This document shows positions 1-6,606 of a DNA stretch of 15,200 nt, one piece after another (within the stretch, counting starts at the first letter, position 1; each line of letters starts with the position of its first letter). The notes under the pieces are model-generated. The model was given only the letters and a program-made list of their open reading frames with translations, did not search any database and was not told where the DNA came from. The position numbers were made by a program, and so were the translations under genes. This DNA is from Sulfurovum sp. (GTDB lineage Bacteria; Campylobacterota; Campylobacteria; Campylobacterales; Sulfurovaceae), in the NCBI GenBank assembly GCA_015661795.1, contig DQVJ01000019.1, positions 1 through 15,200 on the forward strand. Reading direction: 5' to 3'.

Positions 1-189
1 ATTTACAAGCGGTTCACCTGTTGTATTATCAGTGATTTGTCCACTTTGGATGGCTTTGTTTGAAGGGTTTGTAATACCTGTCGTGCCTGTTCCTGCGGTA
101 GATATATTATCACTAGCACCACCCCCTCCACCACAAGCAGTAAGTAGTGCAGCGCAAGAGAGTATGAGTATATTTTGTTTTAAATTCAT
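1..189 (-). CDS. Lipoprotein, N-terminal part only (runs off the window)
   Basis: This reading frame starts at the ATG complementary to 187-189 and stays open to base 1, giving 63 codons with the C-terminus outside the window. The first 19 residues are a lipoprotein signal peptide: Lys at 4, a hydrophobic run, then the lipobox L-T-A-C with Cys19. A glycine-rich linker follows (five Gly after the Cys), then a Thr/Ser/Gly-rich spacer. The last visible residues (about 49-63, S-G-Q-I-T-D-N-T-T-G-E-P-L-V-N) resemble the opening strand of carboxypeptidase-regulatory-like beta-sandwich domains; that is a weak inference from a short stretch. An AAGGAT ribosome-binding site lies about 9 bases upstream of the ATG. 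A c-di-GMP-I-type riboswitch lies about 200 bases upstream on the same strand, which fits a surface or adhesion-related protein. Function unknown. Confidence 0.8.
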   Translation of the reverse strand, partial: MNLKQNILILSCAALLTACGGGGGASDNISTAGTGTTGITNPSNKAIQSGQITDNTTGEPLVN

Positions 190-365
190 TATTTGTATAT
201 CCTTATAAATGATAGATTCTGTTTCTTCGATGGCATAATAGTATATTATCATTACCATAACATTACTTCGACTTATTTTTATGATAAAATATGATATATA
301 CTCTTTCTATTAAAGATATTTACAATATAAATTAGGTTTAGTGAGGTTTACTTATGAAGTTGTAG

Positions 366-405
366 TTTATTTCCATACATCAAAGATGTTATGGTAGTAA
401 ATAAA
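366..405 (-). promoter_or_regulatory. Candidate expression-platform hairpin next to the riboswitch
   Basis: In the minus-strand RNA, CCAUAACAUC (394-385) pairs with GAUGUAUGG (381-373) across a UUU loop, leaving one bulged A. The stem can be extended by seven pairs between UUUAUUU (405-399) and AAAUAAA (372-366), with a four-base internal loop. The UUUAUUU strand overlaps the 3' strand of the predicted aptamer P1 (403-397), so the two helices exclude each other. No U-run follows, so this is not a classical terminator and the mode of control is unclear. The pairing is read from the sequence; its switching role is inferred. Confidence 0.4.
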
Positions 406-484
406 TGCAACCCAGCCATCTTTGCAAGCAAAGACCTGAAGCTTTCCGTCCTAACTTCACAGTTAGTTTGGCCTAATATTGTAC
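397..484 (-). ncRNA. Cyclic-di-GMP-I (GEMM-I) riboswitch aptamer
   Basis: The minus-strand RNA aligns by eye, without gaps in the first half, to the GEMM-I aptamer. It has a CCAAAC segment, the stem CUAACU/AGUUAG (466-461 and 456-451) capped by the GNRA tetraloop GUGA (460-457), and the signature GGACGGAAAGC (451-441). A second hairpin, UCUUUG/CAAAGA (434-429 and 424-419), has a CUUG loop. The conserved 3' block GGCUGGGUUGC lies at 417-407. A closing P1 of seven pairs with one bulge forms between 484-477 and 403-397. Compared with Vibrio Vc2, one G-C pair is swapped to C-G on both sides, which preserves pairing. The G that contacts the ligand (G20 in Vc2) appears retained, favouring c-di-GMP over cGAMP. 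The downstream gene is the lipoprotein ending at base 1. Confidence 0.83.
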
Positions 485-503
485 TGTTCATCATTTAAGA
501 TAA

Positions 504-509
504 AGTATA
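504..509 (-). promoter_or_regulatory. -10 box (TATACT) for the riboswitch transcript
   Basis: TATACT on the minus strand differs from TATAAT at one base and predicts transcription starting near 497, about 13 bases before the aptamer. No -35 match is seen, but the upstream DNA is rich in A/T tracts, as in many Campylobacterota promoters. Confidence 0.5.
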
Positions 510-599
510 GGTATCATATAAATAATAAATTTAGTTATGTTTGCCAGTAGCATTATGCCCTGATAATATTACCTAAGCATTACCAACATTAAATCTAAA

Positions 600-613
600 T
601 GAATATATATTCA
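600..613. repeat. 14-bp perfect palindrome
   Basis: TGAATATATATTCA reads the same on both strands. It lies about 50 bases upstream of the -35 box of the wecA-like gene and could be a site for a dimeric regulator. In DNA this AT-rich a chance origin cannot be excluded. Confidence 0.35.
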
Positions 614-662
614 ATCATACCACATTCAATTATGTAATAATTCTTTTAAAATTTACAATATA

Positions 663-692
663 TTGACATAATCTTCCTAAAAGCAATATAAA
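663..692 (+). promoter_or_regulatory. Sigma-70 promoter of the wecA-like gene
   Basis: A perfect TTGACA (663-668) is followed after 18 bases by TATAAA (687-692). Transcription would start near 699, leaving a leader of about 60 bases that carries AGGAG at 741-745, 12 bases before the ATG at 758. Confidence 0.65.
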
Positions 693-757
693 ATCTAAAA
701 TGGCAATGAGTGTAGCATATTTAGCTAGCTTTGATTAACTAGGAGATATAATATTTT

Positions 758-1786
758 ATGAATATATTACCACTCATTAGCATTTTTATCATATCGTATA
801 CTACTATATTTGTTTTAATACGGTATGCTGACAAATTTGGACTTGTAGATATACCCAATGAACGTAGCATGCATGATAAAATGATACCCAGAGGGGCTGG
901 TATACCTTTTGTTTTGTCAGTATTTTTTACTTTGTTATTGTTTGATTTTGATTATTTCATAACATATTATTATGTATATTTGGCTATTGCCATTGTATTT
1001 ATATCTGGTATATGGGATGATTATAAAAATATTTCACCTAAAATAAAATTTATTTTCATCTTTTTTGCATCGGTATTGTTGTATATGAATGATATTGCTA
1101 TTTATTCTTTTGGTACATACTTTGGTTATGAAATTATTTTGCCTGTATGGTTTGTTTTTCCTTTTACCTTTTTTGCAATTGCAGGTTATACGAATGCACT
1201 GAACTTAATGGATGGATTAGATGGTTTAGCTGCATCTATTGCCATTGTTATATTTATAACTTTTTTTGCTATAGGATTGGAACATAAAGATGAACTTCTT
1301 ATGACATTATCTTCATTTTTTACAGTAAGTCTATTGGCATTCTTATTATTTAATTGGAATCCTGCGAAGATATTTATGGGAGACAGTGGTTCTTTGGCAC
1401 TAGGAATGGTAATAGTGATTTTAAGTATACATTCATTGCAATATATTACACCTGCATCGGTTTTATTTATCATTGCTTTACCTATATTGGACACTTTTAT
1501 AGTGATGACTAGACGAATACAGCGTGGTCAGTCACCATTTCAAGCTGACAAGAATCATATGCATCATTTTTTGTTTAATATGAAAGGAGATGTGCGTTAT
1601 ACGGTAATGATATTGGTAATGATGCAAATGGTGTTTTCTCTCATTGGCTATCAAGTAAGTGAGGCTAACAATCTTATTTCATTGATTTTATTTTTATTAT
1701 TATTTTATATTTATTTAAATTTGTTTGACCAACGTCTTAAGAGACGGAAGAAAGCAGAAAAAAATAAAAATAAAAATAAAAACTAA
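758..1786 (+). CDS. wecA: WecA/MraY-family polyprenyl-phosphate sugar-1-phosphate transferase
   Basis: This integral membrane glycosyltransferase (342 aa) belongs to the family that moves a sugar-1-phosphate from a UDP-sugar to undecaprenyl phosphate, starting a lipid-linked glycan at the inner membrane. Visible family motifs are D-I-P-N-E-R-S-M-H followed by P-R-G-A-G (about residues 31-49), the Mg2+-binding N-x-x-N-x-x-D-G-L-D-G-L-A block (about 145-160), N-P-A-K-I-F-M-G-D-S-G-S (about 202-214) and the cytoplasmic H-M-H-H loop (about 268). The H-x-H-H motif and the neighbouring UDP-GlcNAc 2-epimerase favour a WecA-like GlcNAc-1-phosphate transferase over MraY, but the donor sugar is not proven. 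About ten hydrophobic segments are visible. The C-terminus is a basic Lys-Asn tail encoded by a hexanucleotide repeat, and its stop codon overlaps that of the convergent wecB-like gene. Confidence 0.85.
   Translation: MNILPLISIFIISYTTIFVLIRYADKFGLVDIPNERSMHDKMIPRGAGIPFVLSVFFTLLLFDFDYFITYYYVYLAIAIVFISGIWDDYKNISPKIKFIFIFFASVLLYMNDIAIYSFGTYFGYEIILPVWFVFPFTFFAIAGYTNALNLMDGLDGLAASIAIVIFITFFAIGLEHKDELLMTLSSFFTVSLLAFLLFNWNPAKIFMGDSGSLALGMVIVILSIHSLQYITPASVLFIIALPILDTFIVMTRRIQRGQSPFQADKNHMHHFLFNMKGDVRYTVMILVMMQMVFSLIGYQVSEANNLISLILFLLLFYIYLNLFDQRLKRRKKAEKNKNKNKN
1760..1782 (+). repeat. AAAAAT hexanucleotide repeat in the wecA-like 3' end
   Basis: Three AAAAAT units and a partial fourth (AAAAA followed by C) encode alternating Lys-Asn at the C-terminus. 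A change in copy number would add or remove Lys-Asn pairs without shifting the frame. Confidence 0.7.
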
Positions 1787-1796
1787 ATTTTATTTT
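1773..1796. terminator. Possible bidirectional A/T-only hairpin at convergent gene ends
   Basis: AAAATAAAA (1773-1781) can pair with TTTTATTTT (1788-1796) around a six-base loop. A-runs lie on one side and T-runs on the other, so transcripts from either strand would end a stem in a U-rich tail. The stem has no G-C pair, so it is weak. It sits on the stop codons of both convergent genes, and no other terminator is visible between them. Confidence 0.35.
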
Positions 1797-2922
1797 TTAT
1801 ATACTGTACTATTTTTTCACATGCATAACCATCACCATAAGGATTATGTGCTTGACGCATAGTTTCATAACACTTTTTATCTTCAATGAGTTTTGTTACT
1901 TGGTCAATAATATTTTGAGGGTTTGTACCGACAAGTTTTACTGTACCTGCATCTATAGCTTCTGGTCTTTCTGTTGTATCTCTCATGACAAGTACAGGTT
2001 TTCCTAAGCTAGGCGCTTCTTCTTGTATACCACCACTGTCAGTCAGTATTAGATAGGATTTACTCATTAAGTATATAAAGGGTTCATATTCTAGTGGTGA
2101 AATAAGAAATATATTCTGAATATTTGAAAGTAACTTCAATACTGGTTCTTGCACATTTGGATTGAGATGTACTGGATAAACAAAATTTATTTGAGGATGT
2201 TTTTTTGCCAAAGTTTTAATAGCATTACACATATCTAAGAAGCCTTGTCCAAAGTTTTCTCTTCTATGTCCTGTGATTAAGACAAATTTATTTTCATCCT
2301 CAAATCCTGTAAATTCATTACCTATTTTTTGGGCTAATGCTTGTTTTAAACTTTCTGTGCTATTGATTTTATCAAGTACCCAAAATAATGCATCGATGAC
2401 AGTATTTCCTGTTACATAAATGTCATTTATCTTGACATTTTCTTTTAAAAGATTATCTTTACTTGTGTGGGTGGGAGCAAAGTGGTATGTAGTAAGTGCG
2501 CCTGTCAGTTTTCTATTGGCTTCTTCTGGCCAGGGGCTATAGATATCACCTGTACGCAGTCCAGCTTCAACATGACCTACAGGTATTTTTTGATAAAATG
2601 CACTCAGTGCCGTAGTAAAAGTGGTTGCAGTATCACCATGTACCAAGACAACATCAGGCTTATAGCTAATTAAAATTTCTTTTATACCAAGTAAAATATT
2701 ACTTGTAACATCATACAAATCCTGTCGAGGTTTCATGATATTGAGGTCAAAGTCAGGATTGATATCAAATATATGTAATACTTGGTCTAGCATTTCTCGG
2801 TGTTGGGCTGTAACACATACCTTTGTTTCAATTTCAGGTACATATTTTTGAAATGCAAGCACCAAGGGAGCCATTTTAATCGCTTCTGGTCTTGTTCCAA
2901 AAACTATGAGTACTTTTTTCAT
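1783..2922 (-). CDS. wecB: UDP-N-acetylglucosamine 2-epimerase (non-hydrolysing)
   Basis: This cytosolic enzyme (379 aa, the usual family length) interconverts UDP-GlcNAc and UDP-ManNAc, supplying ManNAc-type sugars for surface polysaccharide. Family motifs seen are G-T-R-P-E-A (9-14), Q-H-R-E-M-L-D-Q (40-47), H-G-D-T-A-T (95-100), H-V-E-A-G-L-R (117-123), P-E-E-A-N-R (132-137), G-H-R-R-E-N (218-223) and D-S-G-G-I-Q-E-E-A in the C-terminal Rossmann half. Residues matching the E. coli catalytic set (Asp97, Glu119, Glu133 or 134, His219) are all present. The start is supported by AAGG 7 bases upstream. A TATAAT box about 70 bases upstream suggests it has its own promoter, apart from the kinase operon. 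It converges with the wecA-like gene; the two stop codons overlap. Confidence 0.93.
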   Translation of the reverse strand: MKKVLIVFGTRPEAIKMAPLVLAFQKYVPEIETKVCVTAQHREMLDQVLHIFDINPDFDLNIMKPRQDLYDVTSNILLGIKEILISYKPDVVLVHGDTATTFTTALSAFYQKIPVGHVEAGLRTGDIYSPWPEEANRKLTGALTTYHFAPTHTSKDNLLKENVKINDIYVTGNTVIDALFWVLDKINSTESLKQALAQKIGNEFTGFEDENKFVLITGHRRENFGQGFLDMCNAIKTLAKKHPQINFVYPVHLNPNVQEPVLKLLSNIQNIFLISPLEYEPFIYLMSKSYLILTDSGGIQEEAPSLGKPVLVMRDTTERPEAIDAGTVKLVGTNPQNIIDQVTKLIEDKKCYETMRQAHNPYGDGYACEKIVQYIKNKI

Positions 2923-2991
2923 TTTTTACCTTCTGTGTTTAGATTTATTTTATGTGTAGATTGTATTTTTATGTAGCATACTTAACATTTT

Positions 2992-2997
2992 ATTATA
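2992..2997 (-). promoter_or_regulatory. -10 box (TATAAT) for the UDP-GlcNAc 2-epimerase gene
   Basis: A perfect TATAAT on the minus strand predicts a start near 2985 and a leader of about 60 bases before the ATG at 2922. No good -35 is seen; A/T tracts lie upstream. Confidence 0.5.
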
Positions 2998-3059
2998 CTC
3001 AAAGACATCCTTAAAGATTCTAGTATTCATTATTTTTTTAACTTTTATAGGTCATGCAC

Positions 3060-3103
3060 TAGATGTATAGGGTATCCAAAAAAGTCAACTACCCTTTAAT
3101 CTA
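3060..3103. other. Interrupted inverted repeat (possible RNA hairpin)
   Basis: TAGAT (3060-3064) pairs with ATCTA (3099-3103), and AGGGTA (3069-3074) pairs with TACCCT (3090-3095). They are separated by a small internal loop and close a 15-base loop. It precedes the epimerase promoter on the minus strand and could act in the kinase transcript. No U-run marks it as a terminator. Confidence 0.4.
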
Positions 3104-3267
3104 TATAAAGAATTATTCATACATACCGTTTATGATGAGTCAATGTTAGTATACAGCTCTTTTATTTTGTATCAAAAAAACTCCTTTTCAATATGATAGA
3201 AGAATAACCTTATACTTTGTCAAGTGTTGTATTAATAGAGTAGTGGTTAACAATTGATGCAATCATA

Positions 3268-5640
3268 TTATTTTTTCTTGTCCTCTCCATAACCATAACC
3301 ATAACCATAACCATAACCATAACCATATCTACTTGATGAAAAATTTGCTGCGTTAAGTATGATACCTATACGTTTCAAATTATGTTTGATGATAAGGGTA
3401 TTTAAGTCTGTAATGAAGGATTTTTTAGCATATCTTTCTCTAAATACAAAGAGATTAAGATCAGCGAACTGCATCAGGTGCATTGTATCAGCTACAAGAC
3501 CCATAGGAGCACTGTCTATAAAAATATAGTCATATTCCTCTTTTAGAATAGTTAATAATTCTTCTAATTTATCTGAAAGTATAAGTTCTGAAGGATTGGG
3601 TGGGATAGGCCCTGAGGTAATAACATTCAAGTTTTCAAAAGGTGTTTCTTGAATAATGTCTACTATATTGTTTTTTCCACTCAGATAAGTACTCATACCT
3701 ACAGTATTGAGTACATCAAAATAATGATGTAAGGCGGGTTTTCTCATATCTAGATTAATAACAATACATTTATAGTTTGCCATTTGGAAAATAGCACTTA
3801 AATTTGCTACAGTGGTTGTTTTTCCTTCACCTGCAATAGTGGAGGTCATCAATATAACATTACCACGCTTATTATCAGTACGTGTAAACTGTAAATTAGT
3901 ACGTAGACTTCGGTAACTTTCAGAAAAAGGTGACTTTGTATCTTTATAAACTTCAAGTCTCACCATTTTTTGTTTTAAAGCAGGAATAATACCATAAATA
4001 GGTAGTCTTGTTCGATTTTCAATATCATCTTTACCTTGAATTTTATCATTTAAAAAATTACGTAAAAAGGCTTGAGAAATACCTAAAACAAAACCAAGCA
4101 TTAAAAATACTAAAAGAAAAAGTTTTCGTTTTGGTGCAATTGGTACATAGTTATTATAGGCATAGTCAACTATTCTATAATCTGATAGCACAGCTACCTT
4201 TATCATTTCATTCTCAGATTTTTTTCGAAGCAAATATTTATACGTCTCGGAACTTACCTGATAGTCTCTTTGTAGATTTACTAATGTTCTTTCTTTTGTA
4301 GGCATAGACTTAAGTTTCTTCTCATAATCTTGTTTTAATTTTAGTAAATTTTTATTTCTGTGTGAGAGACTTAGTTTTAAATTTTTAATATTAAGAATTA
4401 ATTTCTTTTTAATGTATGATATCTGTTTACGAACAGCAATGAAACCAGGGTGTTTTGAAGAAAACTGTGCTCTTAGACCTTCTTCTGTTATTTGTGCTTC
4501 TTGTAACTTAGAGATAAGATCTGTTGTTGAACGATCTTTGAGTTCCATTAGAAATGGTGCTATAGAATCAAGATCTTTCTTTTCTTTTGCGAAGGTAATG
4601 AGATTATCAATTAAAAGTTTTTTCAACTCATTTTGAGAAAGTTCTATATCTATTTTACTCAATTCTGTAATATATGTTCGTGCCTGTAAACTTGGCTCTA
4701 TTGCCTGATATTCAATTCTATATTTTTCTAGTTTTGCTTCAGAATCATTTAGTTTTAGTTTAATTTCTGAAAGTTGTTTTTCTATAAAACTGATTATTCT
4801 ATTATTACCTTTGCTCTTCTCCGCTATACTTTGTTCTATAAAGCTTTCTGCCAATGCATTTACATATTCATTAGCTCTATTTGGCATAGTATCAGTAAAA
4901 GCAATTTCTATTAACGGTGCATCTGGATTAATTTGACCGATGAGTAAACTACCTTTTATACTTTCGAAAATACTTCTATTATCAGTATTGAATACAAAAT
5001 ATAGTGCCTCTTCGAAGATTTCTTTTTTTTCAACAATACATGTAAAATAAGGAGTTTTTATAGGTTGTCCAAAGGGGTACACTTTTTCATCATCTAATAT
5101 AGTAATTTCTTTATTAAAAAGAAAATGTTCTATTTTATTTTTTAATGTGTTATCTACTTGTAGTGTAAAACCATTAGCTACAGGGTTTATTTCTATTTTA
5201 TAACCTTCTATTTCATCATTGAGGATCACGAGATTATTTATATTTATAGGTACATTGGGATACAATTCAACTTCTTTAAGTCCTTTATTTATATAATATC
5301 GTGTATGAAAATCCACTTTTTTAAGTACAATATTATTTACATGAAAGGTTTTTAAAATTTCAATATCTTTGTCAACATTAGAACTTCCAAACCCAGAAAA
5401 GGCACCACTTAAAAAATCACCTTTCGACATGCCACCTTTTGATGCACTTGACTTCACTTCTATGAGAGCAGAAGAACGATAGATATTCATTTTAAAATAA
5501 AGTAAATAAAAGGCTAGTAAAAAAGTTATAAGAGCAGTAGTAAGGATGGACCATTTATAGTGGCTGACAGTAAGGAGAATATCCTTTAAGATATTCTCCT
5601 CAACTTTATGATCACTTTTTCTTCGGTTAGCTTGTTGCAT
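3268..5640 (-). CDS. wzc: Wzc-like polysaccharide co-polymerase with BY-kinase domain
   Basis: This inner-membrane protein (790 aa; Wzc is about 720) couples chain-length control and export to tyrosine autophosphorylation. In order: a cytoplasmic N-terminus, a first membrane helix (about 31-49), a Wzz-type periplasmic domain, long charged coiled-coil segments (about 280-480), a second membrane helix (about 506-526) and a P-loop tyrosine kinase. The kinase shows Walker A A-G-E-G-K-T-T-T (about 603-610), Walker A' I-N-L-D-M-R-K-P (about 627-634) and Walker B Y-I-F-I-D-S-A-P (about 703-710). The usual C-terminal tyrosine cluster is here seven exact Tyr-Gly pairs (about 772-785), then Glu-Asp-Lys-Lys-Lys. 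It begins 8 bases after the stop of the export lipoprotein gene, with only a weak ribosome-binding site, so co-translation is likely. No partner phosphatase gene is in the window. Confidence 0.93.
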   Translation of the reverse strand: MQQANRRKSDHKVEENILKDILLTVSHYKWSILTTALITFLLAFYLLYFKMNIYRSSALIEVKSSASKGGMSKGDFLSGAFSGFGSSNVDKDIEILKTFHVNNIVLKKVDFHTRYYINKGLKEVELYPNVPININNLVILNDEIEGYKIEINPVANGFTLQVDNTLKNKIEHFLFNKEITILDDEKVYPFGQPIKTPYFTCIVEKKEIFEEALYFVFNTDNRSIFESIKGSLLIGQINPDAPLIEIAFTDTMPNRANEYVNALAESFIEQSIAEKSKGNNRIISFIEKQLSEIKLKLNDSEAKLEKYRIEYQAIEPSLQARTYITELSKIDIELSQNELKKLLIDNLITFAKEKKDLDSIAPFLMELKDRSTTDLISKLQEAQITEEGLRAQFSSKHPGFIAVRKQISYIKKKLILNIKNLKLSLSHRNKNLLKLKQDYEKKLKSMPTKERTLVNLQRDYQVSSETYKYLLRKKSENEMIKVAVLSDYRIVDYAYNNYVPIAPKRKLFLLVFLMLGFVLGISQAFLRNFLNDKIQGKDDIENRTRLPIYGIIPALKQKMVRLEVYKDTKSPFSESYRSLRTNLQFTRTDNKRGNVILMTSTIAGEGKTTTVANLSAIFQMANYKCIVINLDMRKPALHHYFDVLNTVGMSTYLSGKNNIVDIIQETPFENLNVITSGPIPPNPSELILSDKLEELLTILKEEYDYIFIDSAPMGLVADTMHLMQFADLNLFVFRERYAKKSFITDLNTLIIKHNLKRIGIILNAANFSSSRYGYGYGYGYGYGYGEDKKK
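3287..3326. repeat. Hexanucleotide tandem repeat (CCATAA, 6.7 copies)
   Basis: Six perfect CCATAA units and a partial seventh lie in the 3' end of the kinase gene. Read on the coding strand they encode Tyr-Gly repeats. The six-base unit means replication slippage would change the number of tyrosines and keep the frame. Confidence 0.9.
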
Positions 5641-5648
5641 TTAATTTT

Positions 5649-6407
5649 CTAATTATCAGATAGGTATTTAATATTAACTAAAGGTTGTGTAATAGCTCCT
5701 ACAAATTGGAAGGAAGGTGATAGTTCTTTCAGACCTTGATTGTATGCTTTCATATTAGTTGGCGTAACGTAAATAACATCATTAGGATAAATCATCATCG
5801 TAGCCACTTTAAGTGAATCTGGACCTGTTAAGTTAACAGTCTGTGTGTGGACTTTTTTGTTTCTGTGCTTCATTACCACAATGGCGTGTCTATTTGCAGA
5901 ATCTGTTAGATCACCTGCTTGAGCAAGTATTTGTAAAAGTGTGGCTTTTTCATTAAAGAGTCTTATTGGTCCAGGTTTGTTTACTTCTCCTAATATATAA
6001 GCTCTTTTATTAAGAACCTCCAGTGAAACTTCTGCATCTTCTAGAAAAGCACTGTAGGCTTTTTCAATTTTTCTTTGTGCTTCAGTTTGAGTAAGACCTG
6101 CAACATGTATAGACTTAACAAGTGGTAACCTCACATATCCTTTTGAATCCACAAGAACACCACTGACATCTTGTTTTTGACTTTGAACACTGGTTGTTCC
6201 TAGTTCAGGTTGATTATACATAGTGATAGAAATTCTATCATGTGGGACTATTCGATAGTCGTATCTTTCTGCTTTGCTTAGGTCAGTTATGCTTCTTTTA
6301 GCACCAGGTAACGTAACATTCGTTTCATTAAATAAAATGAGATCATCTTTTGTTGTACATCCAGCCATAGCCAATGCTACTGAAAGGTATAGTAATATGT
6401 TTTTCAT
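5649..6407 (-). CDS. Polysaccharide export (OPX/Wza-family) lipoprotein
   Basis: This is the predicted outer-membrane or periplasmic partner of the downstream kinase/co-polymerase in polysaccharide export. The signal peptide ends in the lipobox A-M-A-G-C with Cys17. A Poly_export domain follows (about 49-125, beginning Y-R-I-V-P-H-D-R-I-S-I), then one SLBB-type ligand-binding domain (about 135-215, with I-L-G-E-V-N-K-P-G-P and L-L-Q-I-L-A-Q-A-G-D). At 252 aa it is shorter than Wza (about 380 aa), apparently lacking a second SLBB repeat. The segment 221-247 may correspond to the C-terminal amphipathic helix of Wza, but that is uncertain. A strong GGGGGAAA ribosome-binding site precedes the ATG. 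It is the first gene of the minus-strand export operon. Confidence 0.9.
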   Translation of the reverse strand: MKNILLYLSVALAMAGCTTKDDLILFNETNVTLPGAKRSITDLSKAERYDYRIVPHDRISITMYNQPELGTTSVQSQKQDVSGVLVDSKGYVRLPLVKSIHVAGLTQTEAQRKIEKAYSAFLEDAEVSLEVLNKRAYILGEVNKPGPIRLFNEKATLLQILAQAGDLTDSANRHAIVVMKHRNKKVHTQTVNLTGPDSLKVATMMIYPNDVIYVTPTNMKAYNQGLKELSPSFQFVGAITQPLVNIKYLSDN

Positions 6408-6445
6408 GATTTATTTCCCCCTAGAAAATAAGTTTTGTTTGCATA

Positions 6446-6451
6446 ATTCTA
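6446..6451 (-). promoter_or_regulatory. -10 box (TAGAAT) of the export operon
   Basis: TAGAAT on the minus strand predicts a start near 6439, about 32 bases before the ATG. No -35 hexamer is evident, but phased A/T tracts lie 40-75 bases upstream, a pattern known for Campylobacterota sigma-70 promoters. Confidence 0.45.
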
Positions 6452-6490
6452 TCAAACATCATCAAAATAGTTCCTTATTTTTCTTAAATT

Positions 6491-6523
6491 TTGTTAATTT
6501 TTTGTTAATTTTTTGTTAATTTT
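6491..6523. repeat. Three perfect 11-bp repeats (TTGTTAATTTT)
   Basis: Three contiguous identical copies lie at 6491-6501, 6502-6512 and 6513-6523. The A/T tracts recur once per helical turn, which favours intrinsic curvature. They sit upstream of the export-operon promoter, in the region shared with the divergent cbpA promoter. Confidence 0.85.
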
Positions 6524-6606
6524 TAAAATATGGAAGCTAATTTAATTAAGTATTTTTCATTTTATTTGTGTAAGGTGAGTTTTTATTTTGTCAATAATTA
6601 TTTAAA

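Larger units (their letters stand above)
190..757. other. 568-bp gene-free divergent region
   Basis: This stretch between the divergent lipoprotein and wecA-like genes contains no convincing protein-coding frame. On the minus strand it holds a -10 box, a c-di-GMP-I-like aptamer, a following hairpin and about 180 bases of AT-rich leader. A second TATACT box (complement of 240-245) inside a small inverted repeat (235-249) could be a promoter that bypasses the riboswitch. On the plus strand it holds a 14-bp palindrome (600-613) and the promoter of the wecA-like gene. Confidence 0.7.
2923..3267. other. 345-bp gap between kinase and epimerase genes
   Basis: I see no gene of ordinary length here. 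The gap holds the epimerase -10 box (2992-2997), a two-part hairpin at 3060-3103 and, on the minus strand, an AAGGAG (3181-3186) followed by only a 9-codon TTG-started frame (3146-3175). A TTGACA on the minus strand (3218-3223) is followed by TATCAT with a long 19-base spacer. It may be a control region or the remains of a lost gene. Confidence 0.55.

Noticed and set aside
704..721. Possible sigma-54 promoter (TGGCA...GC)
   Set aside because: The distance between the GG and GC elements is 11 bases instead of 10, and a good sigma-70 promoter lies just upstream.
758..1786. MraY (peptidoglycan lipid I synthase) as the identity of the transferase
   Set aside because: The H-x-H-H loop, the length and the neighbouring surface-polysaccharide genes, with no mur genes nearby, favour a WecA-type enzyme.
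3287..3326. CRISPR-like short repeats
   Set aside because: These are contiguous six-base units inside a coding sequence with no spacers.
4008..4636. Plus-strand open frames opposite the Wzc-like gene
   Set aside because: They are antisense shadows of a well-supported gene, without ribosome-binding sites or recognisable motifs.
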